The notes below the pieces were generated by a model that searched no databases, was not told the origin of the DNA, and was given only the letters and a program-made list of their open reading frames with translations. The position numbers and the translations under genes are program-made. Positions 1 through 8,514 of a DNA stretch of 64,000 nucleotides are shown one piece after another. Origin of the DNA: Hymenobacter properus (GTDB taxonomy: Bacteria > Bacteroidota > Bacteroidia > Cytophagales > Hymenobacteraceae); assembly GCF_015694735.1 (NCBI RefSeq), contig NZ_JADQDP010000003.1, positions 248,001 to 312,000 on the forward strand, given 5' to 3'. Numbering within the stretch: the stretch's first letter is position 1; each line of letters opens with the position of its first letter.

Positions 1-221
1 TGGTTGGTGTCGATGCTGTCCACGTCGAGCGAAAACTCTACCTGGGCATTCTCAAAGTTGTTTTCGCTGGCCGACTCCATCGTGCCCTGGAAGGACTTAA
101 ACGAGCCCGTTACGGTGGAAATAACCAGGTGCTTGATTTTGAACTGCACTTCGGAGTGCGTGGGGTCCAGCGTCCATTTGGTGGCGGTGGTGTTGGCGGC
201 GGAAGCAGTGATTTCAGACAT
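1..221 (-). CDS. YceI family protein, 3' part cut by window edge
   Basis: The reverse strand encodes an open N-terminal 73 residues that run off the left edge. After a short leader it reads KWTLDPTHSEVQFKIKHLVI, then ISTVTGSFKSFQGTM, the opening strands of the YceI lipocalin-like fold (a beta-barrel that binds isoprenoid or other lipid-like ligands). No signal peptide is visible, so this copy is probably cytoplasmic, unlike E. coli YceI. The ATG at 219-221 is the only sensible start; a TATCTTTG promoter box lies 34 bases upstream and a 21-base palindrome overlaps the expected -33 region, suggesting repression by a small regulator. The catalytic or binding role in this lineage is not known. 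Confidence 0.85.
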   Translation of the reverse strand, partial: MSEITASAANTTATKWTLDPTHSEVQFKIKHLVISTVTGSFKSFQGTMESASENNFENAQVEFSLDVDSIDTN

Positions 222-254
222 GGCGTTTGGGGTTTTGAGTTTGGTTTGGTGATG

Positions 255-292
255 CAAAGATAACAAATGTTTGTACATAAAATGTATGTACA
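255..292 (-). promoter_or_regulatory. promoter and palindromic operator of the YceI gene
   Basis: Reverse strand has TATCTTTG at 262-255, an exact match to the Bacteroidota -7 consensus TAnnTTTG. Directly upstream, 272-292 is an inverted repeat TGTACAT-N7-ATGTACA covering the place where the -33 element should be. A dimeric repressor bound there would block the promoter. Which regulator is inferred only; MarR-type regulators are often associated with YceI genes in Bacteroidota. Confidence 0.55.
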
Positions 293-425
293 TCGTTTAT
301 CTTTTTTGCCCAACGATTTTCAATAGTAAAAGTTCATAACCAGGTCACAATCTTCCGCGTTTTCCGCACTAACCTATTCAACACCAGCAATTTGACTATT
401 ATTGCCAATGCCTTATTCTCTTCGC

Positions 426-461
426 AAAAAAAGCCCCGACTTGGCAGCCGGGGCTTTTTGA
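426..461 (-). terminator. rho-independent terminator of the 498-2267 protease
   Basis: Stem AAGCCCCG / CGGGGCTT with a T-run on the reverse strand (seven A at 426-432 on the given strand). It can act in both directions but lies just past the stop codon of the reverse-strand gene. Confidence 0.8.
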
Positions 462-497
462 ATCATGCGGCAGCGCTATTAGCGCTTTGGCCGGCGC

Positions 498-2267
498 CTA
501 TTGCTTCACAAAGCGCTGGTGTGTGGTGCTGCTGCCGTCGTTGATGGAAATGGTGTAGATGCCGCTGCGCAGCCCCGACACGTTCACCTGCCCTTCGTCG
601 AAGGAAAGGCCCTTGATTTCGGCGCCACGCACGTCGAAAACGCGCACCGTGAAGGGCTGGGCCGGGTCGGCGTTCAGCGGGCGGGCAATGCTTAGCACCT
701 CCGTAGCCGGGTTGGGGTACACGGTGTAGCGGTCGGGCAGGGCGTTGGTGTTGCCGGCACGGGCTACCACGGCGCTTTCGGTGCGGGCTGTGCCGCCGGT
801 CACGTTCAGGGTGTAGTCCTCGGTTTCGCCGTAGCTGTAGCTGTTGCAGCTGGTGGTGGCCGAGTTGTCGCTCATCACCACGCGCAAGCGGGTGCTGCCG
901 CTCTTGGCCGTGGCCGGTACCGTGAACGAAGCCGACCGCGTGGCCGAGCTGGTGCTGCCAGCCGCCGATACAATGGTTTCGCCCGCGTCGGTGAACACGC
1001 CGTTCTGGTTCCAGTCGGCGTAAATCTTGAAGTACTCGGTGTAAGCCGAGCTAGTAGCGAAACCAGCCGAGAAGTAGATGGTCTGCGTCGAGCCAGCGGC
1101 CACGCTGGTGCTCAGCGCCGTGCCGTTGTAGTAGCCGCCGTCGGCGCCCGAGCTGCGGCTGATGCTGCCGAGCTGCACCAGGTCCACGTACTCGTAGGCC
1201 ACGCTGCTGCCCTTGCTGGTGCAGTACGTGACGGTAGGCGGCGGGGTGGTGCCGCCGCTGGGTGCCACACCGCCCTGCGAGGTGAGCAGGCTGACGCGGG
1301 CGCCGCCGCTGGCAAACAGCGCGTTCATGCGCGAGCTTTGGCCGGTCGAGAACATGTACATGGCGGCATCGTCAACGTAGTCCATGTAGTTCATGAACAT
1401 GTCGCCATTCGGGCCGTTCGAGCAGCTCACGTGCGGGAAGGTGGGCTTGCCGTAGTTTTCGGCGCCCTGGTTGGGCGTATCGCTCACGTTGTCGGTGCCG
1501 GTGCAGGCGCCGTTGTCGTCGCCCCAGATGTGGTTCAGGTTCAGCCAGTGGCCGACTTCGTGGCTGGCGGTTCGGCCTAGGTTGTAGGGCGCCGTCACGG
1601 TGCCGGTGCGGCCAAAGTACACAGGCGAAATCACCACGCCGTCGGTACTGGCCGCGCCGCCTGGAAACTGCGCGTAGCCCAGGATGCCACCCCCAATGGT
1701 GCCCACCCACAGGTTCAGGTACTGGCTGGAGTTCCAGGCGTTCAAACCGCCGGTGCTGGTGCTCTTAATCTTGTCGGCGGTGCCCCAGCTGGTGGTAGTG
1801 CTGCTTTTGCGCTCAATGCCCGTGGTGGCGTTGCCGTTGGGGTCGCGCTTGGCCAGCGTGAACTGGATGCCCACATCAGCCACCAAGCCGGCAAAGGCGC
1901 TGGGGGTTTTGGTGTAATCGGCGTTGAGCTTGTGGTAGTCCTCGTTCAGCACGTCAATCTGCGACTGAATCTGGGCGTCGGAAATATTCTCCGAGGCCGT
2001 GCTGTAGAGCACGTGCACCACTACCGGAATGGTGACCGAAATGGCTGACGTGCGCTGCGCGGCACCGGCATGAGAAGCGGCGTATTGCAAGGCGTGCTGG
2101 TTGATGGCCGTCAGGCGCTGGGCCAGGCCAGGGTCGGCGGCCAGTTGCGCTTTCAATACATCGTCGCTGGCGCAAGTGCGCGGCTGCGCCTTTTGCGCGT
2201 AAGCCGGGGTAGCGGCGCACGACAATCCCAGTAAGCCCAGGGCTACTGCGTAAACATTTTTCTTCAT
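498..2267 (-). CDS. secreted M43-family zinc metalloprotease with GEVED domain and T9SS sorting domain
   Basis: 589 residues. A signal peptide covers residues 1-24 (ends AYAQ). The catalytic motif [14 protein letters not shown] starts at residue 236 (zinc ligands H236, H240, H246), typical of pappalysin-like M43 proteases, followed by cysteine-containing loops and the Met-turn region NYMDY. Residues about 380-490 form a GEVED domain ending [10 protein letters not shown]. The last 75 residues are a type A T9SS sorting domain (VYPNPATE near its start, RFVKQ at the end), so the protein is predicted to cross the outer membrane through T9SS and be anchored or released. It is a paralogue of the next gene; each has its own terminator, so they are probably separate units. 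Confidence 0.9.
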   Translation of the reverse strand: MKKNVYAVALGLLGLSCAATPAYAQKAQPRTCASDDVLKAQLAADPGLAQRLTAINQHALQYAASHAGAAQRTSAISVTIPVVVHVLYSTASENISDAQIQSQIDVLNEDYHKLNADYTKTPSAFAGLVADVGIQFTLAKRDPNGNATTGIERKSSTTTSWGTADKIKSTSTGGLNAWNSSQYLNLWVGTIGGGILGYAQFPGGAASTDGVVISPVYFGRTGTVTAPYNLGRTASHEVGHWLNLNHIWGDDNGACTGTDNVSDTPNQGAENYGKPTFPHVSCSNGPNGDMFMNYMDYVDDAAMYMFSTGQSSRMNALFASGGARVSLLTSQGGVAPSGGTTPPPTVTYCTSKGSSVAYEYVDLVQLGSISRSSGADGGYYNGTALSTSVAAGSTQTIYFSAGFATSSAYTEYFKIYADWNQNGVFTDAGETIVSAAGSTSSATRSASFTVPATAKSGSTRLRVVMSDNSATTSCNSYSYGETEDYTLNVTGGTARTESAVVARAGNTNALPDRYTVYPNPATEVLSIARPLNADPAQPFTVRVFDVRGAEIKGLSFDEGQVNVSGLRSGIYTISINDGSSTTHQRFVKQ

Positions 2268-2486
2268 GTGAAAAAGGTTGGTTTGTGGAAAAATTACGCC
2301 GGCAAGCTATTGAAAATAATTTACAACAATGACAATAAAATACGGGCATATACCATACTATTTCTAATTTTTACCACTTTATCACTAATAATTATTACAA
2401 TAATTGGCAATTTCACCAATCGTTCATTTTGCAATCGTTTGTGCTTCTGAAAATATTTTTAAGAACTCTTATACAAATCTTTAAAA

Positions 2487-2521
2487 ACAACAACGCCCTG
2501 CCGGATGGGCAGGGCGTTGAA
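2487..2521 (-). terminator. terminator of the 2550-3872 protease
   Basis: Perfect stem CAACGCCCTGCC / GGCAGGGCGTTG with a GGAT-type loop (2491-2519), followed on the reverse strand by TTGTTTTTAA. It separates the two M43 protease genes. Confidence 0.8.
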
Positions 2522-2549
2522 GCATGATTTTTACTGAAAATTGATGGCG

Positions 2550-3872
2550 CTATTCCTTCTCAAAGCGCTGGCGGGTGGTGGTGGCGCCGTTGCCGATGCT
2601 GATGTAATAGATGCCTTTGGGCAGGGCCGCCACGTTCAGTTCGCCGGTGCCGCTATAGCGAGCCTGGCGCATTTCGTAGCCGCGCATGTCGTACACGCGC
2701 ACCGAGTACGCGGCGGCATCAGCCCCAGCGGGCAGGGTCAGGCTCACGGCTTCGCGGCCAGGGTTCGGGAAGAAGGAGAGGGCCGGGCTGGTAGCTGTCT
2801 GGCGTAGGGCGCCGCTGGCCGCGGCGAAGCTAGAGCGGGCACCGCCGGTGTTGAAGATGGCCGTCATGCGGTCGGACTGGCCCTGCGAGAACATGAACAT
2901 GCACCGGTCGTCGGTGTAGTCCATGTAGTTCATGTACATGTCGCCGCCGTTGTTGCACGAAGCTTTGCCAACGGCCGGGCAGCCGTAGTTTTCGGCGCCT
3001 TGGTTGGGGGTGTCGAGTACCTGGTCTGAACCGGTGCAAGCACCGGAGTCATCGCCCCAGATGTGGCGCAGGTTCATCCAGTGGCCCACTTCGTGGGTGG
3101 CGGTGCGGCCCAGGTCGTAGGTGGTGGTGTAGGTGCCGCCAGGAAACTTGGCGCGGCTGCCGAAGGCGGAGTACAGAATCACCACGCCGTCGGTGGCGGG
3201 GGCGCCACCGGGGAACTGGGCGTAGCCCAGCAGGCCATTGCCCAGGTTGCACGACCACAGGTTGAGGTACTTGCTGGCGTCCAGGGCGTCGTCGCCGCCG
3301 CGCTTGGAGCTTTTCACCGCATCATTGGTACTCCAGGAACGAGTTTTGGTGGCTTTGCGAATGACTTGAGCCAGCACAAACTGCACCGGCGTGGCTACGG
3401 ACAGGTTGGAATATTGATAAGTGTTGTTGCGCTCGGCGTTATTTTTCTGGAAGTCCTCGTTCAGCACGTCAATCTGCGACTGAATCTGCTCGTCTTTGAT
3501 GTTTTCGGCGGCCGTGTTATACACCACGTGCACCACCACCGGAATGGTAACGATACCGCTAAGTTGCGAGGTAGTACCGCTGGTGGAGCCACCCGTGGAA
3601 CCGCCGGTGTTGTTGCCGCCGCGCAACTGGGCTGCGGCGCGAGCAGCTACGAAGCGCTGCGTCTGAGCCTCAATGGCTGCCATACGCTGGGCCAGGCCGG
3701 GGTCGGCGGCCAGTTGGGCCTGCAGCACATCGTGGGAGGCGCAGGAACGACGCAGGATAACGGGGGTTACGTCATCTTTAACCGACGGGGCCATGCGGCT
3801 AGCCACGTCCTGGGCCATCAGGGTACCGGCGCTGCCCAACAGGGCCAACGCGGAGAGGTAAGTCTTTTTCAT
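2550..3872 (-). CDS. secreted M43-family zinc metalloprotease with T9SS sorting domain
   Basis: 440 residues; signal peptide 1-20 (GTLMAQ). The HEVGHWMNLRHIWGDD motif begins at residue 260 (H260, H264, H270 as zinc ligands), then NYMDYTDD as the Met-turn region. Residues 1-330 align closely with the 589-residue neighbour downstream, including [12 protein letters not shown] and YLNLW. It lacks the GEVED domain of that neighbour and instead passes directly into a T9SS type A sorting domain (FFPNPGREAV... RFEKE). A Gly/Ser/Thr-rich linker lies at 85-103. Tandem duplication followed by gain or loss of the GEVED module is the simplest reading. The substrate is unknown. Confidence 0.9.
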   Translation of the reverse strand: MKKTYLSALALLGSAGTLMAQDVASRMAPSVKDDVTPVILRRSCASHDVLQAQLAADPGLAQRMAAIEAQTQRFVAARAAAQLRGGNNTGGSTGGSTSGTTSQLSGIVTIPVVVHVVYNTAAENIKDEQIQSQIDVLNEDFQKNNAERNNTYQYSNLSVATPVQFVLAQVIRKATKTRSWSTNDAVKSSKRGGDDALDASKYLNLWSCNLGNGLLGYAQFPGGAPATDGVVILYSAFGSRAKFPGGTYTTTYDLGRTATHEVGHWMNLRHIWGDDSGACTGSDQVLDTPNQGAENYGCPAVGKASCNNGGDMYMNYMDYTDDRCMFMFSQGQSDRMTAIFNTGGARSSFAAASGALRQTATSPALSFFPNPGREAVSLTLPAGADAAAYSVRVYDMRGYEMRQARYSGTGELNVAALPKGIYYISIGNGATTTRQRFEKE

Positions 3873-4123
3873 GTAGCTGTGGAAAATAGGTTGGGGAAAG
3901 GAGTGAAAAATGTGGTTTACTTGGCGACTAAACTAGCAAAATATTTTGACTAGCCAAATTTATTTCTTTAACAGTTTATTATTCCTGAGCCATAATAACT
4001 ATCAATAATTGTAATAATTTTAATTAATTATTGAACTTACTAAAATTCGACTTATCTCACCCCTACATCCTGGCATCCTGAGGGACTTTGAGCAAAGCCA
4101 AAATTTCGCACGCTTTCAAATCG
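3873..4123. other. AT-rich spacer upstream of the second M43 protease
   Basis: No convincing gene. The stretch around 3940-4040 is much richer in A and T than the surroundings and must hold the promoter of the 2550-3872 gene. I see an imperfect -7 element (TATTTTG on the reverse strand near 3941-3947) but no clear -33. Confidence 0.4.
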
Positions 4124-4183
4124 AAAAAAAGCGCCCGTCCCCGTTGCAGACTTTGTCCGCGAACCGGAGACGGGCGCTTTTGT
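4124..4183 (-). terminator. terminator of the phosphoesterase/barrel gene
   Basis: Stem AAAAGCGCCCGTC / GACGGGCGCTTTT with a long loop (about 4127-4181) and a T-run on the reverse strand, placed 20 bases past the stop codon at 4202. Confidence 0.75.
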
Positions 4184-4201
4184 CAGTAACCAGCGCTGGG
4201 C

Positions 4202-7200
4202 TTAAAACAGGAAGTCGAAGCCCACGAAAACCAACTTCTCCTCCCCTACCGAATAGGTGGCGTTGATAACGGCTTGCTTGAGGATGTCGATGTAGATGCC
4301 GCCGCCGAAACCGCTATGGAAGGCGTTGAGGCCTTTGTGCTCGCCGGTGTCGTTGTCGGAGTACACGCGGCCCACGTCGGCCAGGCCCATGATGCCGAAC
4401 TTGCCGGGGAAGAGGTAGGCGTTGAACGAAAACAGCTCCAGACGCGGCTCGAAGTTGGCGTACACGGCCGTGCGGCCGGCATAACGCGTGCGGCGGTAGC
4501 CGCGCAGGTTGGTGGTGCCGCCCAGGGTGTTGGCCTGGTAGAAGCGGTAGTCGCCGAAGTTGCGCTGGTAGCCGATGCGGCCGGCGTAGGTGAGGTGGAA
4601 GGGGAAGTTGGGCGTGAGGTAGGCCCGGAACTCGGTGCTGATGCGGCCGAAGCTCAGGCTTTCCTGGTTGAGCTGCCAGTTGTACTGGAACTCGTTGTAC
4701 CAGCGCAGGCCAATGCGCGGGTTTTTGGCCGAGGAGCTGGCATCAAGGTTGAGGTACATGAGCCCGCCGAGGTATTGGTTCACCTGGAAATCGGACGACC
4801 GCACGCCGAAGCGGCGGTTTTCGTAGGTCAGGTCGCCGTTCTTATTGGTGAGACTGTCTTTGATGACGGTGCCAATTTTGTCTTTGTCGACGCGGAACTG
4901 GTCGTATTGCGGCCCGATACCGAACTTGAGGAAGGTGAACAGCTTGCGCTCGAAGGTGGGCGCGATGGTGAGGCGCTCGAATCGCACGCGGTAGGCGCTG
5001 TTCACGGTGCGGTTCGTCACCCGGTCGCGGTTTTCGTCTTCGGTGGCCAGGTTGGCGGTGTTGTTGCCGATGCCAAAGAAGTTGTACAGCAGCTGCGGGC
5101 CGTAGTACTGGGCCGCAATGTGCAGGTCGGTCTTCTTGAAAATGCGCGTGAACTGGCCGGTGTAGCGGATGTTGTAGGCCTCGCGGGCCGGCGCAAAGTT
5201 GGCGGCAATGCTCTGCTCCCAGGAGTAGGGCTCGCGGCGGAAGCCGTAGTGGCGGTAGGTAACGCCGCCACCCACCAGCACGCCGTCGTCGATGTTGTAG
5301 CCGAAGTACAGGGCCGGGCCCACGTAGTCGAGACGGTAGTCTTTCAGGTCGAAGCGGTGGGGGTAGTCGTAGCGGCTCACTTCGTAGCCGGGCTCCAGGC
5401 GCAGGCGGGCTTCGGAGCTGGCGTTGATGACGTTGCCGGTGTCGGCGTCGTAAATCTGGGTTTTGTGGAGCAGGCCGCCCACGTGGTCGGCAGTGCGGAT
5501 GGTGTCGCGGCCCTTGCCGGCAATGATGCGCAGCTTCACGCCGTCTTTCACGTCGCCGCGCACGTCGTACACGTCCTTGCCGGCGATGCCGTAGAGGCGC
5601 ACCTCGTCGGTCACTTTGTTGTCGAAGGTGCGGTCGTAAAGCGTCTTGGTCAGCTTGCCTTCCTTATTGATTTTGCGCATCGTCACGTGGGTCTTGCCCT
5701 CGGGCAGGCGCTCCACAATGAACTTCTCGCGCTTTTTCGAGCCACGCACTTCCACTATTTCGGCCAGCACGTCGGCGTAGTCGCCGGCCAGCTTGGGCAG
5801 CAGGTCGCGGCGGCTTTTCAGCTTGGCGATGATTTCCTTGCCGTGCAGGTCGTAAATCTGCTGGGGCCACTTGTCGCGGAAGGCCTTTTCAATCACCTCG
5901 TCGGTGAGGTGGCTTTTCATGTACTCGGCCTGGGCTATCCACTGCTCGCGCGTTACGCCGCTCATAAACACCCGGTCGTTGCTCATGCCGGTCTGGTTCA
6001 GGCCCTTGAAGTCGGCGTAGTCGTAGCCGAAGTTCTGGAAGTTGCGCACTGCAAACTTGCGCGAAATCAGGTAGGGCAGCACGCCGTCGCCCTTGAAGAA
6101 AGCAATGTCCCGGTCTTCGGGCACGGCCGTGTAGGTGCGGTCGCCGTCTTTTTGCTTGGTTTCGCTCCAGCGCCACTGGTCCTCGTGCCGGTCCCAGTCG
6201 CCTATCCACATATCGAAGAGGCGCGAGCGGGCGAAGGCCACCTGGTCTACCTGGTTGTCATTGTCGTCAATCAGCTTGGTCAGCATCTTGTCGGTGCTCA
6301 CCAGCTTGGTGGCGAAGCCCAGGCTGGCCACATTGTCCTGGCTGTCTTTGGCGTCTTCTTCCAAGGCGGCGGGCAGGTTGGCAAACTGTGCGTAGTACTG
6401 GCCCAGCAGGGGGTCCTGCGGAATGTAGACCGGTTCGGGGTTGGTGTGCAGAATGCCGGCCACGGTGGCCAGCGGCGGCAGTACAAACGAGGCATACGGG
6501 TGCTGAGCCGAAATCTGGTCTTGCAGCACAGCCTTGGCTAGGCCGGTGCGCAGCTGCTCGGGCAGCACAGCGGCGGGGTCTTTGTCGATGCCGCGCAGCG
6601 AGTAGTTGTAGCCAGCTTCGTTGCGCACTTTCAGCGAAGCGGTTTGCTTGCCGCCGCCGGTTTTGTAGGGCATCAGGCCGCCCTTGTCGTTGGCCAGGTC
6701 CAGGGTGCGGAACTTCACGGGCGTGGCCCACTCCTTGCGGTAGTGCTCGCCCAGCAGCCAGTTGTGGAAACGACCGTGTCGGTCGTAGGTCGGGTTGATG
6801 GCCACGGTCACGGAGCTGTCGCGGAAGTCGGGCCGCTTGGTCGGGATGGGAGCTTTGGCAATGGCCTCAGCTTCCTTTTCCTTCTTTTTCTCCTTGTCCT
6901 TTTCCTTCTCCTTGATGTCGTCTTTGGTCTGGGGCAGCTCCTTACCGCCGGGCACGCCGTTGGTGGTCGTCAGGGCCGTTTCCGACACGGGCTGGGCCGG
7001 GTTGGTGGCAATGGCGCCGGTGGTTTTGGCGTACATGGGCGTGCGGAACACCCGGCGCGCCGCGGTGCCGTTGCCCTGCGGAATGAAGTACTCCACCCAC
7101 ACCTGGCCGTCGTCGTAGTAGTTCACCTCAGCCCAGCCCTTTTCTTTATCAGAGAAAATGGCCCCGCCGCCATCGCCGGGCTTCACGTGCTGGGTTTTGC

Positions 7201-8338
7201 AGCCCGAGCCGCTCACAATGAAGTGCGAGCTGCCTTCCTTATAGTACTGCAGGTTGTGCTCGTGCCCGGCCGCGTACACCACGTTGGGGTGGCGGCCGAA
7301 AATCTCTAGCAGGTTCTTGCGGTAAGCCTGGTAGGCCGGGTGCGGAATGTCCTGGTTGATGCCGCCGTACTTGCGCGCAAACGGATAGATAGAACCAATG
7401 ACCGGCAGCGGAATGAAGGCGTACTTGAAAACGATGCTGAGCGGGAAGATGTGGTCGGCCAGCGTGAAGTAGCCGCCGTGAATGCCATCGGAGAACAGCG
7501 GGTGGTGGGCAAACACCATGATGTGCTTGTCCTTATTGCGAGTAATGACTTCTTCCAGCGCGGCGTACACATCATCCTCGTTGTCGGCCCCGCAGCCGCC
7601 GTCGCGGCCCGAGGGGCGGTTGGCGGGCGGCGTCACAAACCATTGCGAGTTCAGGGCAATGAGCACGAGGTCGTCCTGCACGCGCACCTCGAAGGGACCG
7701 GGGCAGCCGTCGCGCGGCACAAAGAAGTCGCCGGTGTAGGCAAAGGCCGCCGAGTCCTTCATCATGTAGTTTTCCACGAAGGCCTGTTCGCGGTTCACCT
7801 GCTCCAGGCCGCCGGGGTTGCCCTGAATCCAGTCGTGGTTGCCGGGCGTCATGTACTTCTCGCCGGGATAGCCCCGGAAGATGTCGAGCTGGGTGGTGAG
7901 GCGCTTCTCGGCAATCTTGCGGTCATAGGCACCCTCTTCGGGCATGCCGTAGTTGTACACGTTGTCGCCCAGAAAGATGGTGGTGCTGTTTTTGCCGGCC
8001 TTCATAATCTGCTGGCGCAGGTAGTTAAGGCTGGGTTCGCCGCCTTTGTCGGGCAGAATGGGGTTGCCCACGTCGCCGATGAGGAACACGCGGTAGCGGA
8101 TGCGCGTGGAATCGGGTGGGGTGTTGCGCTGCCAGTTCACGCCGGTTTTGCGGTAGTTGGGGCGGCTGCGGTGCGGGTTCTGGTCCGACTCGCCGGGCGA
8201 GGGAATCTCCTTCTGGGTTTCCTTGGGTGGCTTCGGAGGCTTGACGGCCTTAGCGTTGGCCGGCTGGGTTGGTTGCGCATAAGCCCCCAAAGGCAGGCAG
8301 CAGGCAAGCAGAAAAAGGAGGCGGCGAAATGAGGTCAT
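4202..8338 (-). CDS. calcineurin-like phosphoesterase fused to kinase-like region and BamA/TamA-type outer-membrane barrel
   Basis: 1378 residues from the ATG at 8336-8338, chosen because it opens a clean signal peptide (MTSFRRLLFLLACCLPLGAYAQ); a longer frame starts at 8389. Residues 80-430 are a metallophosphoesterase with GDV (D89), GDN (124-126), GNHD (166-169), AHHP (277-280) and GHEH (358-361). A Lys/Glu linker (470-490) follows. Residues about 550-760 contain SLK (K570), GDWDRHEDQW (713-722) and PEDRD (740-744), which resemble the Lys, catalytic-Asp and metal-Asp motifs of secreted kinases such as CotH or Fam20C; that assignment is inference. About 950-1378 is a beta-barrel of the BamA/TamA (surface antigen) type ending in VFVGFDFLF with a terminal aromatic. 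The protein should sit in the outer membrane with its enzymatic part in the periplasm. It is monocistronic. Confidence 0.85.
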   Translation of the reverse strand: MTSFRRLLFLLACCLPLGAYAQPTQPANAKAVKPPKPPKETQKEIPSPGESDQNPHRSRPNYRKTGVNWQRNTPPDSTRIRYRVFLIGDVGNPILPDKGGEPSLNYLRQQIMKAGKNSTTIFLGDNVYNYGMPEEGAYDRKIAEKRLTTQLDIFRGYPGEKYMTPGNHDWIQGNPGGLEQVNREQAFVENYMMKDSAAFAYTGDFFVPRDGCPGPFEVRVQDDLVLIALNSQWFVTPPANRPSGRDGGCGADNEDDVYAALEEVITRNKDKHIMVFAHHPLFSDGIHGGYFTLADHIFPLSIVFKYAFIPLPVIGSIYPFARKYGGINQDIPHPAYQAYRKNLLEIFGRHPNVVYAAGHEHNLQYYKEGSSHFIVSGSGCKTQHVKPGDGGGAIFSDKEKGWAEVNYYDDGQVWVEYFIPQGNGTAARRVFRTPMYAKTTGAIATNPAQPVSETALTTTNGVPGGKELPQTKDDIKEKEKDKEKKKEKEAEAIAKAPIPTKRPDFRDSSVTVAINPTYDRHGRFHNWLLGEHYRKEWATPVKFRTLDLANDKGGLMPYKTGGGKQTASLKVRNEAGYNYSLRGIDKDPAAVLPEQLRTGLAKAVLQDQISAQHPYASFVLPPLATVAGILHTNPEPVYIPQDPLLGQYYAQFANLPAALEEDAKDSQDNVASLGFATKLVSTDKMLTKLIDDNDNQVDQVAFARSRLFDMWIGDWDRHEDQWRWSETKQKDGDRTYTAVPEDRDIAFFKGDGVLPYLISRKFAVRNFQNFGYDYADFKGLNQTGMSNDRVFMSGVTREQWIAQAEYMKSHLTDEVIEKAFRDKWPQQIYDLHGKEIIAKLKSRRDLLPKLAGDYADVLAEIVEVRGSKKREKFIVERLPEGKTHVTMRKINKEGKLTKTLYDRTFDNKVTDEVRLYGIAGKDVYDVRGDVKDGVKLRIIAGKGRDTIRTADHVGGLLHKTQIYDADTGNVINASSEARLRLEPGYEVSRYDYPHRFDLKDYRLDYVGPALYFGYNIDDGVLVGGGVTYRHYGFRREPYSWEQSIAANFAPAREAYNIRYTGQFTRIFKKTDLHIAAQYYGPQLLYNFFGIGNNTANLATEDENRDRVTNRTVNSAYRVRFERLTIAPTFERKLFTFLKFGIGPQYDQFRVDKDKIGTVIKDSLTNKNGDLTYENRRFGVRSSDFQVNQYLGGLMYLNLDASSSAKNPRIGLRWYNEFQYNWQLNQESLSFGRISTEFRAYLTPNFPFHLTYAGRIGYQRNFGDYRFYQANTLGGTTNLRGYRRTRYAGRTAVYANFEPRLELFSFNAYLFPGKFGIMGLADVGRVYSDNDTGEHKGLNAFHSGFGGGIYIDILKQAVINATYSVGEEKLVFVGFDFLF

Positions 8339-8500
8339 GTAAAGGGGTACTGAAAGCGAAATACCGGCGCGCAGGCCTGGGGCCGACACCTCCGGTAGGG
8401 CCCGTTACGCAAAGCGCCGCAGTGCGGTTAAGGCGGGGGTTTCAACTTCCGGCCGGTGCTTCGCGTTGAAAGCCCGAAAGCCGGCCCACCGAACCGCCCG

Positions 8501-8508
8501 TAGCTTCG
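8501..8508 (+). promoter_or_regulatory. -7 element directly before the HD-PycTM gene
   Basis: TAGCTTCG, one base off the TAnnTTTG consensus, ends 6 bases before the ATG at 8515. Transcription would start at or next to the start codon. No -33 element is convincing. Confidence 0.4.
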
Positions 8509-8514
8509 CTCCCC

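Noticed and set aside
4274..6541. 755-codon open frame on the + strand opposite the phosphoesterase/barrel gene
   Set aside because: Val/Ala/Gly/His-rich antisense frame with no domain; typical of high-GC coding DNA read on the opposite strand, while the reverse-strand gene has clear motifs.
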